Assembly (NCBI RefSeq): GCF_949987515.2
Contig: NC_082689.1
Span: 70,120,267-70,184,266 of the forward strand
DNA: 64,000 nucleotides
Reading direction: 5' to 3'
Source of the DNA: Delphinus delphis
Lineage: Eukaryota > Chordata > Mammalia > Artiodactyla > Delphinidae
Position 1 is the first letter of the stretch, and every line of letters starts with the position of its first letter. Below, one piece after another: positions 12,377-27,285 of the stretch. The notes beneath the pieces are model-generated. The model was not told the DNA's origin, made no database searches, and worked only from the letters and a program-made list of their open reading frames with translations. Position numbers and translations under genes: made by a program.

Positions 12377-14429
12377 AACAATCCATTCTTATATTCCTAA
12401 CATCTGCTATAATAAAATGGTTGCTATATGAAATTAAAGTACTAGGAGTATCTATTAAATCCTTATTCATTTCAATAATAATCAGGAATAGTGAATTCAA
12501 TTTCAGTGCCTAGATATGCTGTACTGTGTGAATCAAAAAGTGGAGCTAATCAGTGCCTCCCTTAATCTGTACTCACCTTTATGCAAATTAGGAAGTGCAT
12601 CCTCTGGGTGGAAGAATTAGAAAAAGGTGCCCAGTGCTCCAAGCAAACTCAGCCTGGCTGGAGAGCAAAGTTTAGGCTAGATTTCAGGTGCCAACTGCCC
12701 TCTCATCCAATCACCTTTATGCAGTGCTTCAACTATATAATTCTATATAGTGGCCATAAAGCTAATAACAGGTATGGCCAAGAGATACAGAAGTCAGACA
12801 AATGGGCACACAGATAGGTCCACATTTTGGAGATTAACTGTACTGCTGAAATATACAGTTTGGAACTTGAAGGCACTACCTACTTGATTTTCAATTACAT
12901 TATTTAGATGGAAGTAGTACAACTAACAGGCAGCATGAAAGATTAGCAGGGACAATAATAAAACAAATATAAATTTAAATCAAATGATATCCTCAAGCCA
13001 TTTCCCAATTTCACTTACTCACTTGCTGTGTGCCCCCAAGTACATTCATCCCAAATCACAGGTAAACTGGCCATGTACAGTCCTCCTTCCATATAAACCC
13101 AAAGGCACAGGCTCTTTTATTTAGCTCAGTGAAAAACAAATTCTCTCAAATTCCCCATTCTAGTTGACATTGAATTACAAGTTGTGACAGCATACACCAA
13201 ATATAAGATTAGCTTTACCAAGGGGGAGACTAGCCTTTTGACAGGGTCAAATTGCAAATTAAACATAACATACTAGCAAATGCCATAGTATGTCAGGCAG
13301 ACAAAGAAGTTACATAATCAGGAAATTTCTCAAAACATCAATACTTAACTTTTAAATTTACACCTAACAAACATATGATGAATTTAGGAAAATTTAGGCA
13401 ATTCTTCATTAAAACAGGATATTGTCCTGAAGCTCATTCATTAATTATTTGAAATCTGCAACAGTTTCTCATAGAAGCACTGTTAAAAAGCATGGTTCTA
13501 TTCTATAGTGTTTATATTGTGGGCTAAATAATATTTCAGTGACTGACCTGGAAAGCTAGCCACCTTTTAGAGCACTGTTTCTGGGACAATACTTTTTGGA
13601 ATTACTAACAGGACTTAGCTTATTTGCTTCTTGGATATCCTGACCCTTGTTTTCTTTGCTCAAAGGCTGCCAACCTTTCAAAGTAGGAAGTTCTTCCTAG
13701 GTTGGTACTATCAGTCTAAGATGCTATTTATTCTAGACAAAGAGTGGCTTGGAGGAGGAACTAGACAAAGCAGAGTCTTGAGATCCCACTGATTAACTTC
13801 CAGGTTATTTCTATGTTTCTTTAAGCTAATCTTTAGAGTAGAGCTTTATAATTTTGTTGGTATGACAAATTCAAAGAAAAGCACACAAATAATCATTACG
13901 GTGAAATAATACTTCACTGGCATTGTCCAGACTACTGAGAAGAGGTTAGAAGTTATAACTCCATTTGCTCACTGCTGTGGAAAAGCAGGCATATTATAAA
14001 ATACACAGCTTATGAACTATGTAATAACCTATTTATAGGTTCTTGATAGGTTAAAAAAGTTTCATGCTCTTAAAAAAGGCATATTTACTTAGATCTAAAG
14101 ATATATGTTTGCCTTAAATTATTTTACATTGATAAACTGAAAATGTGGTACTAAATATAATCCAGTAAACCATACTTTAAAATGAATCTTTCTTTATATA
14201 AATATAATAGCTCTGGAAAGAAACAAAACATGTGCTTTGTTCCCTTTAGGGTGGAGAACTGGGTCACAAATGGCAAAAGAAGACAAGAATTTTTGCTAAA
14301 TACCTTTTCATACCCTTTGAATTTTGAGCTGTATATATACATTATCTATGCCAAAATTAATGAATTAATGAAACTTCCAAATATAGTATAAAAGAATGAG
14401 GAGCTCTGGTTATGTACTAGTTCCTACAG

Positions 14430-14510
14430 TAACTCAGTGGATAAGCTAGGCAAATCACAAACTTGCTGGGCCTCAGTTTCCTCACCTACAAAATCATCAC
14501 AATGGTTCCT
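14430..14510 (+). repeat. MIR fragment
   Basis: Holds 'CTTGCTGGGCCTCAGTTTCC' and 'TCACCTACAAAATCATCACAA', the conserved MIR core. Confidence 0.7.
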
Positions 14511-17233
14511 TCTAGTACAACTATTTTATAGCTGTTTAACAACTACCGAAAGCAATGTTTTTCAAATAGTTTAACTGTGTTAGACAATGCAGTTGTACTC
14601 AGGGCTACACTTAGAGGTTCATAACCCTAGTATAATGCATCTATGCATCAACAGCTACTAAATTTCCATTCAGTTGACAACCTGTCTTCATATACACTGT
14701 GGCCCTTAAGCATCTGAAATGTTGTTGAACAATTTTTAGTGGAATAGTTTTACATTTTTAGTTACTAAAATAAATGCTTGCTAACTCTCAATTCTATACA
14801 TTTGACAATAATGGTCAAATGTTCCAAGAACAAAATAATACAAAGTCACATATATTAATAGAAAAGTCTACAGTACAGGCATTATACTCTTCCCTCTCTA
14901 TCAGGATTATTAATGACCTCTCATTTAAAACATGAAAGTTCACATAAACGTTGTCTATTAGCTTTGTCTTGTGGCAGATACTTCAATATTGCTATTAGTG
15001 CTTTAAAAATAACATTTTCTAAAAGCAATATATGTTTCATTGTAGAAAGTTTAAGAAATATAGAGAAGGAAAAACAAGAAAAAAAATTCAATAACCCTAC
15101 AACCTAAAGGTAATCAATACTAATATCATATTGTAAATATATAGGCACAGTTTATAAAATATATATTTTCAAAAAGGAGAACTTGCATATGATTTTATAA
15201 TCTTTTTCTTAACATATTTTGAACTTTCCTCAATATATTAAATAGTAGTCTACAGTATAACCCTAATATTCCCCCCCCTACTTTAAGTATGATAGTAAAA
15301 AAAAATCAGTGTTAGAAAAGCATTAGTAACCACCCACATGAGTGCTGATGGTACCTGTTAGGTTCCTATTCCTACCAGTAATAAGCTGGTTTAGGAATAA
15401 GATCCCTCTAAATACAAACTAACTTTCCTTCAAAATAAAAGGCACGGCCTTTCTGAAAGGCTTCTGATCCCTGAGGTAAAGATTCTGCTAACACATCTTA
15501 AAACTCTATTATGAATATCACCATTCACTTCCAGTTCTTCTGGGATGCTTTCTTTCTAGCTTGTCTTAGAAAACTAAGAAATTGTTTTAAGGTGTGCCTT
15601 TGTTCCGTCACTTTTTGGCTTGATCCCATTTGAGTGTTTCAGTATTGGAATTGTCTCAAAACTGTAAAGCACCCAGATAGATGTTTTCCTGATGGACGCT
15701 ATAAAAACTGTGAAATAAATATATATACATTTTAATTGGAAGCCAAAACAAACTAAAATGAAATGGAAAACAATGACGCTGTAGCTGTTATATACACAGG
15801 TCCTTTTAACTTTGGTTTGGAACCTGCTTCATAAGGTTCACCTTAAATTACAGACTATAAGGTAAAAATACAAACTGGACTGATGTAGAAAGAAACAGAT
15901 TTTAATTATTTAATTAACTCAAATTTTAAGGTTAAAAACCAGTGTTTAAATTTAAAAGATGAAATCTGCAACAGGTGGCTGTTGACTTGCAATTAGTAAA
16001 AACTTCTGGCAGAAACACACCATGCAGTAATCACAATGATCTTAGACTGTGAGATGCTACTTAACAAAAAAAATAATATTTGCAAAAAAATAATGAAGCA
16101 GTATGATGCTATGGGGGTTATAAGAAAGGTCATTATCACAGGCTAAACAGGTCCAATAATATATTCTCTTGGAACATGCAAGTATGGGCTTGTCTGTACC
16201 CAATCAAAAACACTAGTAGCTTATTTCATCGTACTCACTATACTTTGCAGTTTTCCCTGGCTTCTAAGTAATTTTTTCAAAAGGAACACACCTCAATCCT
16301 TTGAAAGAACTTTTTCACTTTGATGAAGATTTCAGATGAGTGACTGCTGAAAAAGTAAGCATCTAAAAGTATAAAGTTATCAAAGTATAACCAAGCTTAG
16401 TTTAACTGTCAAAGCCACAACTCCCCAGAGACAATCATATGACAGAGCAAGGTTTCAGAAGGGGAGCAGCAATAGCTACTATAATGTCTCTGTCCTATGT
16501 GTTCTATTTAACCAAACACGGTATTTCTGTCCTTTTAATTAATCTTCAGAGAAGCAATTAACTATATAGACACAGGTTGTGGTGCATTTAAAAACACATT
16601 TAAAATAATTTTTGCAGACAATAAAGATCTGTGTAAAAACAATGAAGCATGTGGATGATACAAAGAAAACATTAATCACTCAGGAGGATATTAAGTGTCT
16701 GAATAACTGTAATAATGGTGGTTGACATCACTAGAAAGAACAAGATATAAACTCTAATCAAAAGAAATATGTAGTTGTGTTTTATATGATTTGTTTTAAA
16801 AGTAGGGATTAAGGCAAAAAAAGAAAAAAGAAAAAGGTAAAAATATTTAAGTACTATTTAGGAACTGCTTCTGGGGACCTCTTAAAGTATACAATAATTT
16901 ACCATTATTTACTACTATAAGAAATGTCTACTAACCAAACCAATAATGATACCATGATACCTAACGCACTCCACCTAAAACCCCTATCAGTCCTTTACTA
17001 CAGTGTTAACCGTGCAAAGCTGTAAGGTACTCTCAAGATTAAGGCTCTACTATGCCCCCCAAAAGGGTGTCCTCAAACTATGTTAGGAAAGTTTAAAGAC
17101 TTCACTGAAAGCAGACTCATATGTGAGCAAATCTAACTTTTGCAACACTATTTCCATAATCTCCTTTTAAAGCACAAGAAAAATTAATTGCAAAACAAAT
17201 TAAAATGCTAAGTACTGGATCTTAAAATGGTCA

Positions 17234-17422
<189 letters not shown>

Positions 17423-20400
17423 TCATCTCTTTTTTAAAAAGCAAGTGATGGTGCCAAGCAACACTGGACAAGGCATGATCAACTTGCATCTGTTTCTGGC
17501 CTATTTCCAGAAAATCATTTAATTATAATATTAATAAAAAAGAACCTCCTGCTGACTGCACCATCAGCACACCACCCTCTATCTTGTAATGTAAGGTGAC
17601 ACCAATTATTGCAATTTTCATGAAGCAGTAAAGGAAAATATTAACTTTGCATCTTTATTATTGAAATACGTCATTACTAAACTTACACCAAACAGCCTTC
17701 ATTGGTGCGCATATGTCTGTCACCTAAATTTTACCTAATCAAAATGAATGACAAAGAGAAACTAAAACTGAAAGTGAGCACAAGCTAAGGGACCACATCT
17801 AAAGCCCAGCCCTGTCACATCAATTATACTACCACAGTACTTGAAATGACAACAAAATTACAACCAGCAAGGCACTTGCTCCACGTATTCTCTTCTAGTC
17901 AGATACCTTTTACTTCTTGTGACTATAAAAGACTTTGTACCTTGTCTGATGGCCTTAAATGTCCAAGCCACTGTCAAGAATACGAGGCACAATACAAGAA
18001 AACCAAGGTCATCCGTGCTTTAAGCCAGGAACATGGTATAGAATGATACAGCCCTAAGTTCATAGTAAAGAAATAACAATAGGTATCCTCTTTTTCCTAG
18101 GTGTACTCAATATTTCTGTAGAGAAACACTTCAAATTCTTACATGATACAAATCATCTTTTAGCTCATATATTAAGAGATTGAACAAGAACCACATACTA
18201 TCCGAATGCTTTTCTCTGTTCATTATCATGGATTTGAAAGAACTTGTTAAAGCTTTTAAATGTTGTTAAGTTTTATGTAAAGAACTGGGGATCTTAAGAC
18301 AGATGCCTCTTCCAGGGAATGTAAATCAATTACCTAGAGAATAAACTCAATACATTCTTCACATAAAAATATCTTAAAGCAGGGTAATACAGTTATTTCT
18401 AGATTTGCCTTTAAAAGTGCTAAACAACTGAGATTTATCAATGTTTTAAAATCTATTGTCTACTAGACTGTTTCTCATTTGTATAATTATAGTTTGAGGA
18501 TACTAAGGGATTAAAAAAAATTTATTTCCAAAATAAACCAACTGGAATCTAATCAAGTCTGAAAAATCTGTAGTAAGTATTACTAAATGCTATATGCTAA
18601 AGAATAAGATTTAAAGAAAGAAAGAAAGGAAAAATCACCCTTTCTAAAAAGCTGCCATGAAGGGTCAACGGTACTAATGAATACAAACTTACACCAAAGC
18701 ACTATGACAAGTGACTCAATCTAAGGCCTCCATCTACTCCGGCAATTCCCCCCCCCGCCGCCCCAAAACTTTGAATTTTGCTTTTATTTCTAACAGTTTG
18801 AATTTCCCCAAAGATTCCTCTTGCCTTAAAATAAAACCAAGTATCCCCAGAACATGCATGATTTAATAGTTTGTGAAAACTTTTTTCTTTTTATACAGTA
18901 ACTATAATCCAGACTTAACTTTCACAATTATGTATAAATAAATATGGCCTAGGTTTATACCTCTTGCTTATACTTAAACTTTTTTCTAATCATTTTCATA
19001 AAGTAATAAGTACTACTATCAAACATGCTTTAATCAGATATTATCATAAATAATTTCAAACAACTGTTTAAAAACATATAGAAGTAAAATTTTCTACTAA
19101 AAAGCACATAAAAATAAGATAAAATGTAGGCTAAAGAAGGGAAAAGAGACCATTTTGATAGACAGATGTACAACTTAAATAAATACAAAATTAAGAATTG
19201 CTTCCCTAACCAATAGCAGTAAATATTTAAGAGCAAAGCATCATTTTGGTCCAGTTGTTTTTAGAATACTTGGATTCCATTTAAAGATTTCTGTATCATT
19301 TGTAGAAAAAGAACACTTCTACAAAACTATGAAAATTCCACAATATATCACAAAATATCTTTTTTATACTGAATGCTTCCAAACTAGAACAGGAGACCAG
19401 CTATTTTACACAAGAAAAAAATCTCTGTAATATTTCTCTGGAATATTATAAACAGGTGTGAAACTTCATAAAAGGGAAATAAAAATACCAGCTAAAGAGA
19501 TATCATGATCAATTAAAAACAGTCTGAAATTTAGAAATTTTAATTCTATTTAAAATTAAGAGAAAAATTCAAGAATTTAATATACTGTTCAACTAGTAAA
19601 TGATGGCCTAAATGAAATGAAATGTTTAGAATGACGATTTCTGAGTAGCAATATGAAAGCCAATAGAAAATGAACACTTTACACCAAGATTAAAGGAATT
19701 TGCTGCCATCACTATAGCAACTGTCTTAAGGAAACTAACATGTTCAACAACCTGCAGACCAAAATTAGATTTAGTACACAATAAAAATATAAATATGGCA
19801 ATACAGTCTACATTTTAATTTCTATACGATTTTATAATTGCTTTTTGTGCTGTGAGAATAAGTGGGTTTCTCCTTTAGAGCAACCTATCAAAATAGACTC
19901 CTTAATGTCCAGTGCACTAATGAGCAATGGGTGAAGAAGGTGTTAATTATGCCATAGTAAGATTCAAGAAAAAGCCTTGGTGAGCACTTGGAGGTGTGTA
20001 TAGGCTGATGGCGTTTCTCCATGTTTATGTATTTACAGCACGATGCAACAGAATGACAGCAAAGTGGTCACTCCATGGATGAGAACAGAAATCTTAGGTA
20101 CAATAGACTGAACAAAGAACCCCCAAGGATTAATTAAGTTATGGGAGGGGGGCAGGGGAAAAATTCATTTTTGGGGGCTATATGAATTTTCTAAATGGTT
20201 TGTTTTAAAGTATATATACATTAAACCAGTTCAGCTTATGTCTTATAAGGTTATAAATCCAAAAAGTAATTTAGCCAAAAAACTTTGCACAAAAACTACC
20301 CCTTAATATGTACTAACAAAAACTTCCAAGCTAAAGTATGACAAACATTTTCAGGAATATGAAGCTAGACTTTTATAATTCCTTTCCATGCTGCAGTCCT

Positions 20401-22624
20401 ACGCACCACATTGAATCTCCATTCACCGGTCTGACCATTTAATTTTTTCTGGTACAAGTGCCTTGAGACTTTTCAGAGGTCACTGCAACAGTAGACAGCT
20501 TATAACAAAACCATTAGCAGTTTGGCTAGCTTAGGGAAACCTCTTACTTTCCTTTTTTGTTTATTATCACTGCATGAATCTGCAGCATATGATAGTTTAT
20601 AATTTCTCAGGCTTGTTAAATTCATGTTAAAGGTCTGTTTTCTTGTTGAATAAATTTTGTTCATATAATGCTGCCTATTTCATACACTCAGTCTTTAATA
20701 GCACCTTTGGTCTATGCGCAACTCACAGATCAAAACAGAGGACTAAAATAGGGGTTGATGATGCTATTTACATGTGTGATTCCTGCTGTCTTCTTGTTAG
20801 TAGCTTTAATATAATAGAAGACCTTGTCTGTTTTGTAATTAACACATCTTTACTGGAGAGATATTTGGAAGTGATTGCTGTGAATATACTGGTTAGTAAA
20901 ATAAACACAATCACACACCACTTTCTGTTATCAGACAAATTTGTGAATTGTACACATTATACCCCAGATCAACAAACTGTGATATAACAGCCAAGTAGAA
21001 GACACATATTTATATAACCCTTTATTTTTCTGAAAATATGTATTCACTCTGACCTTGCAAATATAATTAGCTTGTGGGATGTGCAGATTTCAGTACCATG
21101 GTTGCTTTACTAATTGCAATTCTTGGAAATAGATACTAAATATTTGGAAGCTGCCAATACAAAATAAAAACTGCATCTTTTTTGTACATCTGTCTTAGCT
21201 TATAAAAGCAAAATAGTTTTAAAAACAATACTGTGTTCCACATTTATTCCAAGCACACCCAAGGGTCAAAGACCTATCATTTCATTTTAACAACGAATCT
21301 GGTTTAGGACACAAAACTGTAATTATTTTCAAATTCAGTTTAATCCATAATTTTTTGGCTTCTTTCATGAGTATGGTACAGTTTATCCAATATGCTATTT
21401 ATTTTTAAATTCATGTTTTCATATCAACTGCTAGGTCACTGAAAGACTAGACTAAATTTCTAAAGCACCAATGTATGGTTCCCAATTTTTACATTCAAAG
21501 GAGACTAATTTTTAAGTAAAGCTTGTAAAATTAATTTAATTCAAAGGTGTTTGAAAGAAAAATACACAAGCACTTCTGGCAGTAGATACTGTACTTCATA
21601 ATTTATCTCCCTCCCCACCCCCCTCTCCTTTTTTGTTTAACAGTAGCTGCCTTTGGCATTCCCAGCTGCCCTTATATTGAAGTCAATGACTATGGGAAGT
21701 GTTTATATATAAAATGAGCTGGAAGAAAAAAAGCTTGAAAAAAAAAATTCAGACCTCAAAATCAATGTCAAACATCAAGAAAAGAAAAGAGTTACAATTC
21801 AGTGACCAGTTAGGTTACATATTTAAACACATATAAACCCACCACCATAAATAAGTCTCTAAATGACTATAAAAATGCTAGGTGTGGAAATCAAATACCC
21901 TTTATCACCCAGAAATGACCTGTTATCAACTGCTTAGGTTGTTTCTAGATTCTTTAAAAATTAAGGGTGCATGTGACCTGGGAAGTACTGCTGGGGTTTG
22001 TGACCAGTTCGTTACTTCTGCTGCCGTGCACTGCCAGGCATCTATAAGAGAAAAACATCTTATGTCTCTTGTAAGCCCACGGCATAAAAAATTCAAAGAA
22101 ATCTTACTTTTTATGCCATTTCCAATGAAAAGCACTAAGAACTAAAACTGACTCATGCCAAATGCATATCACTGAATTGCTGTGATTTCTTAGTCTCAAC
22201 TTTGCAACATGGAAATTATTTATAAAATGTCAATTTTAGCTCTGGAAAAGAAATTCCTATGTGTATGTACATTTTCTTTCTTCATCCTTGGAGAATTGCT
22301 TATTGTAGCTAGAGATCTGTAGTACAACTTCAATATATTGGGAGAAAAGGGGATGGAGTATAACTAGCATAACGTACTTTTTTTGACAAGTGAAGACATG
22401 CATCAAAATGCAAACAGTAAAGCCACCGTTTTGGATATATATACTTTAATAAAAACAAATCGATCTCTAAAAACTAGTATGGTGAAAGGTAATTAAACAT
22501 TTTTAGATTCATGAAACTTTCTAAAAAGAATATAGTTATGTCATAAAATAAATTTAGCAAAATTTTTACAGTGTATGCATGTACTCAGTATGGTATAGGT
22601 ATTTAAATGCTTAAGACACTCTGC

Positions 22625-22785
22625 AGTCAGAAGCCTGCCTAAGTTAGAATTCTGGTTCTAACACTTGCTAGTTATTGAGCTAAGATAACTGTTATTTAAC
22701 TTCTCAATGTCTCCATTTGCTCATGAATGACACCATTTAATGATAAGATTAAATGAAATAATATGTGTGTACCTACCACTATAGT
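22625..22785 (+). repeat. MIR fragment
   Basis: Shows the tRNA-like 'TTAGAATTCTGGTTCTAACA', then 'TTATTTAACTTCTCAATGTC' and 'GATTAAATGAAATAATATGTG', the order of MIR. Confidence 0.65.
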
Positions 22786-24010
22786 TCTCAGTGTTTTTAA
22801 CTATGGTGCTCATGGACTTGCCTAGCTCAGATCTCCTTTCAATAGAACCTACTGTAGAGAGCATAGCTGACTCACAAACTCCAGATGGTACACTTTTGGA
22901 TCCTCTGGGGGTTCACCCCAGGTCAAACCTCCCTTGGGCTACTCCCAGCCAATGTCTGAGCACAGCAGGGGTACTACAAACCTAGCCATTCCTGCCAAAT
23001 AAGGGCTTCTTCTAAAGGACAACTGTCTCAAGGACTCCCCAACAGCCTGGCTGAAACTTTCTTAGGAACATGCTGCAGTCTGACGCTCTTCCTACCCAAT
23101 CCTACTTTCTCTTTCTCCTTCCACACGGTCAGACAGATTGAATCCCATTTTGGCGTTTGCTTCTTGTAGCACTCAACCTGACCAGTAAACTAAGCAGAAT
23201 ACTGCTACTGCAATACAATGTTAAAGTTAGAAAAAAGCCACCCTCAAAATCAAATCAGAATTATAAATTTGGTATCCACAGACATTTGGCATATGAAAAT
23301 ACCAACAGGAAATTAGGGAGAGACGTTTAAAGACATATTTCCCTAGGAAAATTCCTAAATAAAATAAAGAAAAAATGTAACAGCTATACTGAATATTATC
23401 TCTTTAAAAAAATGACAATATGCCTAGAATTTTGATACTCCTCTATGATAGGTATTTCTAGAATTATAGGTGATGAATAAACAGTGAACTTAAAAACTGA
23501 ACTCTTCAGGGACTATTAATGAGCTACAAGATACTAGCATCTCTGGGTCACTGGTCAGATAACCAACTCAGAGTACCAATCCTATCTGGTGGCTACTCTG
23601 TCAAGCCAACATAAAATGAGCAAGTGACTTCAGATTCCCCTCTAGTAGACAAATGAAAGCAACACAATTGGTATGCTTATTGACAGTCCCACATAAAGTA
23701 AAGGAATAAAAGGCTCTAGAGATTAAGGGCGAGGGCTCACCCATGTTAGAAAGGCAGTAAGGAGGGGATAAGGGAAATAAAAGACTTAACATACATTTCT
23801 TGTGCTTTAACATCACCTTCAAAGAAAAATACAAATATATCCTTCAGACTGCCATCTCTCAAAAAATATAGTCCTTTTTGTAGGAAAAATATGCAAAGGT
23901 CAATTACTTTGCTATGTTATCACTTTTACATATTTTTATTGGGCTTGTTAAAATATCATATAGAAATTATATTGTCTAATACTCAACAATCAAGAGGTAG
24001 GTATTAATAT

Positions 24011-24130
24011 TCTCAATTTATGGAATTCTCAATTTATGGAATTTATTCTCAATTTATGGATAAGGAAACTGAGGTTCCGAGGACTTGAATACATTAAATG
24101 AGATGACAACCAGGTAAGTGATACCACTAT
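24011..24130 (-). repeat. MIR fragment preceded by a short tandem repeat
   Basis: TCTCAATTTATGGA occurs three times (from about 24011, 24027 and 24046) and runs into 'TAAGGAAACTGAGGTTCCGAG', a reversed MIR core. Confidence 0.55.
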
Positions 24131-24375
24131 CATTTGTACATACACAGCATGCCAAAGCCAGTACTCTTCATCACCAAGCTATTTGATGTAACAGTTATCC
24201 TAACACAAATGCAAGAAAAGATCACTCTTAGATTCAGTTACTTCGCTGCAAGGTTTGTGTCTTATTCACCACTGAATATCCATTTCCCAGCAGAGTACCT
24301 GGGGCACCTAATATGGTGCAGAATAAATATCTATTAAAATGAAAAGCTCCAAGAAAGCATTTTTGGTTACGTTTT

Positions 24376-24499
24376 TTGGGGGGTTTTTTGGGCCACACTG
24401 CACTGCATATGGGATCTTAGTTCCCTGACCAGGGATCTAACCCACACCCCCTGCAATGGAAGCACGGAGTCTTAACCTCTAGGCAGCCAGTGAAGTCCC
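24376..24499 (-). mobile_element. CHR-related SINE, ~120-bp class, degenerate
   Basis: Reversed monomer with GGGATCTTAGTTCCCTGACC and a reversed head ending near 'CAGTGAAGTCCC'. Flanks are TTTGGTTACGTTTT on the left and TTTGGTTACCGTTTT on the right. It is older than the other copies and the only CHR element between 12.4 and 32.8 kb. Confidence 0.85.
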
Positions 24500-25019
24500 T
24501 TTGGTTACCGTTTTATATAAAGTTTTACCACTGAATGCCCCCACAAATTCATTATCTATAAAAATCTAATCACTAGCTTTACAAAATATATACTTCCCAT
24601 TTCCTTACCACCGCTCAGTTTTGAATTCATGAAACACTCAAACATCACAAAGCACTGACTTGTGTTTAATTAGGAATAAAAACTGTATACAGAAAAGCTA
24701 TTTGGCATGTAAAAAGTGGCAGTGGGCATCTACTGAAAAGCTTACTACTAGTCTAAGAATAATTACTGATCATTAGAATAATAATCAACTATGACTTAGA
24801 AGAAAATTCACCACCATAATCAATTTCTACCCTCTTCAGGAAATTAGTGATAACAACAGACTAAATCCGCCAAAACTAAGTCCCAGGCCCAGAAACATCC
24901 TCACAATTAACAAGGGTTAATGTCAAATCATTTGAATATGATCTTAAACAATTAATATACATGGGCTACGCAAAGGCCTTTTATACAAAGTCATAGTTTC
25001 CATTTTCCGGTACAACACT

Positions 25020-25115
25020 GGCATTAAGGACAGGGAGTAGATCTTACTCTCCTGTGTGTCCACTGTATGCCTGGCACACAGTAATGATCAATAAATGTCT
25101 GTTGAATGAATGACC
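25020..25115 (+). repeat. L2 3'-end fragment
   Basis: Contains 'GGACAGGGAGTAGATCTTAC', 'GCCTGGCACACAGTAATGAT' and 'CAATAAATGTCTGTTGAATG'. Confidence 0.7.
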
Positions 25116-26604
25116 AGGGATCGTAAGATTGGGGAAAGAAAAGCATTCAAGAGGCAAAAGAGTCAATAAATAATATTCTTATAGATAATGGGACATTGTT
25201 TTAAAGGTTTTCCTATATCTTTACAGAAACAGCTGAATTCAAACTAATTTGAAGCAGATGTCTATCACTCAAATGCATAGCAATTACTAAACAATAATAA
25301 ATTAGCTCAGAAATTATATTACTAATACAGAAGCTCTAAATTAAAAGAACAAAACTAAGAACTGTTAGTTCTATATCAGATTTATGCTTCTTAGAATTTT
25401 AAACATAAAATTGCTTTAAAATTCTTAGCTGACAATTTCTGATTTATCAGCTAAATTAATGTTATAATTTAAGACTATTAAGTCTATCAGGAATAGTACA
25501 TGCACATTAGCACCTAAAATATTTTCTTAGACATCCTCACAGATTGTCTAAGAGTGTTATAAAACTTCAAATTGATACTAGGAGTAAAAAACAGGACACA
25601 AACAAAAGATAATATAGTAACTAACCTTGTTCCAAGAGTTGGATGAGTATGCTCACAGAGCTATATTAGGAATGGAAATAGAATTTTTATGTGTCCTATT
25701 TTCTATTTTTCTCTTTCAGTCTGAAAAACTAGGCAAAGGAAAGGTATGTGTATATATACAATTTGAGATAAGAATTATTCAGCCCTAATTAACCTTTATG
25801 GGATACTGATCAACAGAAAATCTTATGAATGACAGCTATTCTAAATATCTTTCACTACCTTTGGAAGACAAATGACATGATAAACTTGAACTCTAACTCT
25901 GATTACACAAGGCTCGGATTCATCAAGGTTAATGTCTATGAACAAACTGGCTCACTGACCTTGTCAATCTCATGTTTCACTCATTTAATAAGTGATCACC
26001 GCTAATGTATACAAATTACTTAACCTCACAAAATTAGTTGCAGTTTTCTTATATGCTAAAAGTCTGAATTGGTAACAGCTAGCTGACCACTGAAACATTC
26101 ATTCCTGATTTTACCTTATATACATTTATTTTAAAAAAACTACTTTTTGCAGACACTGCATCAATTCCAAGATATGGAAACATTTCTCCCTTAAAAGAAG
26201 CTCCAATCTTGTGAGAGAGACAACATACAGACAGGTGAATGAAACACAAAATGGTTTTAATCACATCAATCATTTCAAAGGCCAGAATTTTAAAGTAATA
26301 TATTCATTTTCTTTTTCATCAGCATGCCCCAGAGAAATATGTTGGAAAAACAGTAAGTGCTCAATAAAAAAATCAGCTGAATCAGAAGAGTGTTCCTAAA
26401 TTAGTCTGAACATACAAAATATAAACGGGAAAGTTTTCATTTCTTTTGTAATTATTACCTTCATCTTCCTAAAGTGAGCAAGTTAGTAATTAATTTATAG
26501 ACTTGTTCTTAACAACATTTTCAGAAATGCTCACGTTCTATTTTTTTAAATATGCTAGTTGTTTTTCCTGTTAAGTATCAATTATTTTAATCTTCAGAAT
26601 AATA

Positions 26605-26830
26605 AAGTGATATTTATTGCACACCTTCTATATGCATGTGCACTGTAATGATTACATATATCACTTTATAATATTCATAATATAATACTATGAGATAGTT
26701 ACTAAAATCCCTGTTTAATAGATGAGAAAGCTCAAGATTAGGTAAGTTGCTCAAGGTCATGCTATAAAGAAGAGATAAAAATTGGATTCTAATACAGGCC
26801 TGATCCCAAAGCCTGTGCTCTTTACTTTAT
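26605..26830 (-). repeat. MIR-like fragment
   Basis: Shows 'TAGATGAGAAAGCTCAAGAT', 'GTTGCTCAAGGTCATGCTA' and 'CCCAAAGCCTGTGCTCTTTA', a reversed MIR. Confidence 0.65.
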
Positions 26831-27079
26831 GCCCAGCCTTTATGGTATATAATTTTTAATAGCAATAAGAAAATGCTAAAACAAAACTATTAGTGGAGTA
26901 GCTTAAAATTGTCACCATCTTAAAACTTTCGAATACAAAATTTCTTGGATAAGTAAAATATTTTCCCCCTTACCTTGAAAAAGACATGACCTTCTAGATA
27001 TCTGAAAATAAAAGGTAAGCTCCTATAACATACATTCCCTAATTCTTTCCTCCTATATTTTGTAGTTACTCTTCAGAGC

Positions 27080-27285
27080 CCTACCTTTTCTGTAAAACGC
27101 TGATTAAAAGACAACAATAACAGAGTGATGTCCTTAAAATTCAGTCCAAACTTCATTTACTTTATGCAGTCTACACTGATTTCTGCCTACTTTTAATCTG
27201 CATTTACTATGTTTGCTATACAAGTACTATTTTATTGCATATTGACACATAAAAGGTTCTAAATAAGTATTTGTTGAATCATTTG
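27080..27285 (+). repeat. L2-like 3' fragment
   Basis: The series 'CTGATTTCTGCCTACTTTTA', 'AAAAGGTTCTAAATAAGTAT', 'TTGTTGAATC' fits a degraded L2 end. Confidence 0.45.

Noticed and set aside
18745..18765. C-rich run CCCCCCCCGCCGCCCC as a CpG island or promoter
   Set aside because: About 16 nt long and isolated in AT-rich DNA, with no other promoter features.
20643..20987. 114-codon open frame as a gene
   Set aside because: AT-rich composition, no motif and no flanking signals. Mentioned as a finding only because the block is repeat-free.
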